Source of the DNA: SZUA-430 sp044220975
GTDB taxonomy: Bacteria > Pseudomonadota > Alphaproteobacteria > Micropepsales > Micropepsaceae
Assembly (NCBI GenBank): GCA_044220975.1
Contig: JBGAPZ010000008.1
Coordinates: 42,909-106,908 of the forward strand
Direction of reading: 5' to 3'
DNA: 64,000 nt
The notes under the pieces were generated by a model that saw only the letters and a list, made by a program, of their open reading frames with translations, searched no databases and was not told where the DNA came from. Positions 61,398-64,000 of the stretch are shown here, piece after piece. The position numbers and the translations under genes are program-made. Position 1 is the stretch's first letter; the number at the start of each line of letters is the position of its first letter.

Positions 61398-64000
61398 ATG
61401 AACGGTCAGATGCGCAACAAAGCCCGCCTCTTGGCGCACGCGTCCACGGTCGCCATGTTGGCGGCAGCAGGTCAATTCGGCGTCGTCGCCGAAGCGCAGG
61501 CGGCATGTCAGAACATCACGACACCGACAACGATCAGCGTTGATGTCGAATGCGCGCAAGTAACGGACGGCACGGTGAACGGCAATGTCGTCGTCAATGC
61601 CAATGTCGGACCGCCGGAAGACGAGAGCACGACGGCAGCGTTCTTCGTCGGCGGTCCCTATGGCTTGATCAACGGTCAGCTGATCAACAACGACACGATC
61701 ACGGGCGGCGATGCCTTGTATTTCGGTGCGTTGACCATAGGTGACGGCTCCGACATCTCGGGGGGCATACTAAACAACGGGCAGATCCTTTCAGGGTCGG
61801 GCAATGCGATTTCGCTCGGCTACTTTAACGGCGATATCTATTCCGAAGCCGCTATGACGGGGGGCATCACGAATTCGGGCGGCATTACCGGCGCGATCAA
61901 CGGCGTCGCGGCGGTGGCGGGCACGATGTCGGGCGGTCTAGTGAACAACGCGAACGCCGTGATTACAGGCGGCAATGCCGGCGTTTATATCGCCGAGGGG
62001 TTCGTTAGCTGGAGCGGCGGTATCTCGAACTCAGGCAACATCTTGGGTGACAACGCGGGTATCCAGGTCGGCAGCCTGACCGGCACCGGTGCGGGCGACG
62101 TCGACTTCTGGGACGGCATCTATAACGGCGGTACGATCAGCAGCTTGAACGGGCCGTCCGTGATCGCGGGCGGGAATTCGTTCAACGGCGGCATCAGCAA
62201 CGACGGCTTGATCACGCAACGCGATGAGACAGCGGCGGGCGGCGAAGGTAGTTACGCTGGCGTCGGCATTGTCGTTTCGGCGGAAACATTCAACGGCGAC
62301 ATCCAAAACTTCGGTCAGGTGCTCGGCCTTGGCGGGCCTGCGATTTGGGTGACGTCGGAGAACGGATCCTTCAACGGGAGCATCACGAACTATAACGCTA
62401 TCGAAAGCACCAGCGATGGTTCCGATGCGACGGCGATATTGATCGAGAGCGGAACGTATAACGGCAACGTCACGAACTACGGCAACGTGAGCGGCAACCG
62501 CAACGGCATCGTCATTCGACCGAACGAGTTCTTCGGGAATGTCACGAACACGGGATACATTTACGGTAACAATGGCGACGGCCTGATCATCTCCTCTGAC
62601 ATTATCGACGGAAGCGAAGGCGAGGGAGGTATTGCGGCGGAGATCGTCAACAACAACCTCATCCACGGCCAGACAACCGGTCTTGGCATCTTCGGCACGG
62701 ACGTTCATGCGAATATCACCAACGAGCGCCTCAACTACATCGGCTCGCCGCTGGCGATCATCGAAGGTACGAGCGGGGTAGGCGTCAGCATCGATGCCTT
62801 CAATTGGACAGGCAACATCACGAACGCCGGTACCATCATCGGGAACGCGGCGGACGGCGGCGAATTCCCGGGTAGCAGTGGCGTCGGTCTTCTGACGGAC
62901 ACGCACACCTTTTCAGGAAATATTTCGAACAGTGGCCTCATCCAAGGCGATGCGCGCGGTATCGATATCTACGTTGCGGCGTATACGGGTGAGTGCGATT
63001 GCGACGCGGAGGGGTCGTTCGCAGGCAATGTCACGAACACCGGTACGATCCGAGGCGGCTATGTCGGCTTGGAGATTGAGTCCGGCGGCGAGATCGGCGG
63101 TTCGTTCAACGGTACGATCACAAACGGCACCGGTGGTTGGATCGACGGCGGTGAGGTTGGAGCGGTCATCGACCTTGACGGCACCTATACGGGCAACATC
63201 GTCAACAATGGCACGATCACCGGCGGCAGCACGGGCCTTCGGGTGAACGTGGACGCGTTGACCGGAAGCTTCACGAACAATGGCACGATCCACGGGTTTA
63301 CCGACGGCGTGGATATTTCTGCCGGAACGATCGTGGGCAACGTTACGAATAACGGCACGATCATCGGCGAGAGCGAAGATACGGCGCTTGCGGTGACCGC
63401 AGTGTCGATGACGGGCAATGTCGTCAACACGAACTATCTCTCCGCTGGGTCGAATGCGCTTTATGTCAATATCGGCACGCTGACCGGGCAGGTGATCAAC
63501 AGCGGCCTTATCGAATCGACGTTTGGCGGAACGGCGGTGCAGTTGAACGTCGGCAATGGCACGACGTTCGTGAACAACGGCGGCGGCTCGATCGATGGCG
63601 ACGTCGAGTTCAACAATCCGGTCGCCGGCGTTGGCACCGCCTATGTGTACAGCGCGGGTAACGGCTCGATCGAGGGCAGCTTGCTGGGTCAGGTCGATCC
63701 ATATACGTCCCTGAACGACGACACGGTGGTCGTGAATGGGCAGCACGCATTTACCGATGGAGCAGCCTCAAATTTTGCGTCGTTCACGGTCGCTAGCGGC
63801 GGTACGGCGCTGATGGGTGCGACCAGCGAGGGCGGACCAAGCGCCAGCCCGTACAGCTTCTCGAACGTCGATGCGCTCAACGTCAATTCGGGCGGCACGC
63901 TCTACATCGACCAAGGCGTAACGCTCAACGTCGACGACAGCTACACGCAGCAAGCGGGCGGCACGTTGATGTTCGATCTCGGCGCACCGGCCGGCATCGG
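61398..64000 (+). CDS. Large repetitive beta-helix autotransporter-like protein, 3' end outside the window
   Basis: An open frame of 867 codons runs from ATG 61398 to the window end without a stop. The signal peptide (residues about 1-35) ends AQA-AC. The passenger has about 21 repeats of roughly 20-45 residues around a core like ITNxGxIxGxxxGVxI, for example VTNTGTIRGGYVGLEI and FTNNGTIHGFTDGVDI; this is the pattern of right-handed beta-helix autotransporters. After about residue 740 the repeats give way to VNSGGTLYIDQGVTLNVDD. A C-terminal barrel is expected beyond the window. Probably a surface adhesin or matrix protein. Confidence 0.85.
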   Translation, partial: MNGQMRNKARLLAHASTVAMLAAAGQFGVVAEAQAACQNITTPTTISVDVECAQVTDGTVNGNVVVNANVGPPEDESTTAAFFVGGPYGLINGQLINNDTITGGDALYFGALTIGDGSDISGGILNNGQILSGSGNAISLGYFNGDIYSEAAMTGGITNSGGITGAINGVAAVAGTMSGGLVNNANAVITGGNAGVYIAEGFVSWSGGISNSGNILGDNAGIQVGSLTGTGAGDVDFWDGIYNGGTISSLNGPSVIAGGNSFNGGISNDGLITQRDETAAGGEGSYAGVGIVVSAETFNGDIQNFGQVLGLGGPAIWVTSENGSFNGSITNYNAIESTSDGSDATAILIESGTYNGNVTNYGNVSGNRNGIVIRPNEFFGNVTNTGYIYGNNGDGLIISSDIIDGSEGEGGIAAEIVNNNLIHGQTTGLGIFGTDVHANITNERLNYIGSPLAIIEGTSGVGVSIDAFNWTGNITNAGTIIGNAADGGEFPGSSGVGLLTDTHTFSGNISNSGLIQGDARGIDIYVAAYTGECDCDAEGSFAGNVTNTGTIRGGYVGLEIESGGEIGGSFNGTITNGTGGWIDGGEVGAVIDLDGTYTGNIVNNGTITGGSTGLRVNVDALTGSFTNNGTIHGFTDGVDISAGTIVGNVTNNGTIIGESEDTALAVTAVSMTGNVVNTNYLSAGSNALYVNIGTLTGQVINSGLIESTFGGTAVQLNVGNGTTFVNNGGGSIDGDVEFNNPVAGVGTAYVYSAGNGSIEGSLLGQVDPYTSLNDDTVVVNGQHAFTDGAASNFASFTVASGGTALMGATSEGGPSASPYSFSNVDALNVNSGGTLYIDQGVTLNVDDSYTQQAGGTLMFDLGAPAGI

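Noticed and set aside
62031..63746. Two long minus-strand frames opposite the repeat protein
   Set aside because: They mirror the repetitive codon pattern of the plus-strand gene and have no family features.
61398..64000. Possible CRISPR array or DNA tandem repeat
   Set aside because: The periodicity is at protein level with variable codons; there are no identical direct repeats with unique spacers.

Overview
The window is GC-rich and almost fully coding. Most neighbouring genes are tightly packed, often with 1-4 nt ATGA, GTGA or TGATG overlaps. The gene families suggest an aerobic, heterotrophic alphaproteobacterium: a class II DAHP synthase, gph-like, glmU, glmS and rpiA close together, a patatin / acetoacetate decarboxylase / 3-hydroxybutyrate dehydrogenase cluster, CsoR, FTR1 and Atm1 metal genes, and diheme cytochromes. 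The genus cannot be fixed from the sequence. No insertion sequence, prophage or CRISPR array was seen.

Layout. 1-8.5 kb: a truncated SDR, a CNT nucleoside transporter with a small membrane partner, a GPH/MFS transporter, a luciferase-like monooxygenase, a family III CoA-transferase and a beta-lactamase-fold serine hydrolase. 8.7-13.2 kb: an operon of acyl-CoA dehydrogenase, AtuA-like protein, uracil-DNA glycosylase and lipoprotein hydrolase. 13.2-16.8 kb (minus): a two-component system followed by a nitronate monooxygenase. 17-19.7 kb: an RTX protein with a clear terminator and a TerC protein. 19.8-27.9 kb: tRNA-Val(CAC) and its promoter, a broken gph, glmU-glmS, a PAQR protein, rpiA (probably leaderless), DAHP synthase and a hypothetical protein. 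28-36.8 kb: a frameshifted autotransporter, the ketone-body cluster between two paralogous MDR reductases, a broken Gfo/Idh/MocA gene and a DegT aminotransferase. 36.8-46.3 kb: a lipoprotein, nadE, gltX, cysS, cimA, a sphingosine-1-phosphate-lyase-like enzyme, a RarD transporter and a LOG protein. 46.5-49.2 kb: two c-type cytochromes and a LysM protein. 49.3-60.3 kb: a metal and efflux block with an Atm1-type ABC exporter, an FTR1 permease fused to an outer-membrane-like domain, a cupredoxin under a Fur-like box, CsoR with its operator, a Cu+ P-type ATPase and an RND pump with its adaptor. 60.7-64 kb: a secreted FecR-domain protein and the N-terminal part of a large repetitive beta-helix (autotransporter-like) protein that runs off the window.

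The most notable points are as follows. The FTR1 fusion carries an internal signal-peptide-like segment between an inner-membrane permease and a beta-rich domain. Three genes (gph, the autotransporter and Gfo/Idh/MocA) are broken close to their 5' ends. A ketone-body cluster could drain 3-hydroxybutyrate to acetone. Copper and iron regulation is compact and readable from sequence. A periplasmic FecR protein is paired with a repeat-rich surface protein of about 21 repeats.
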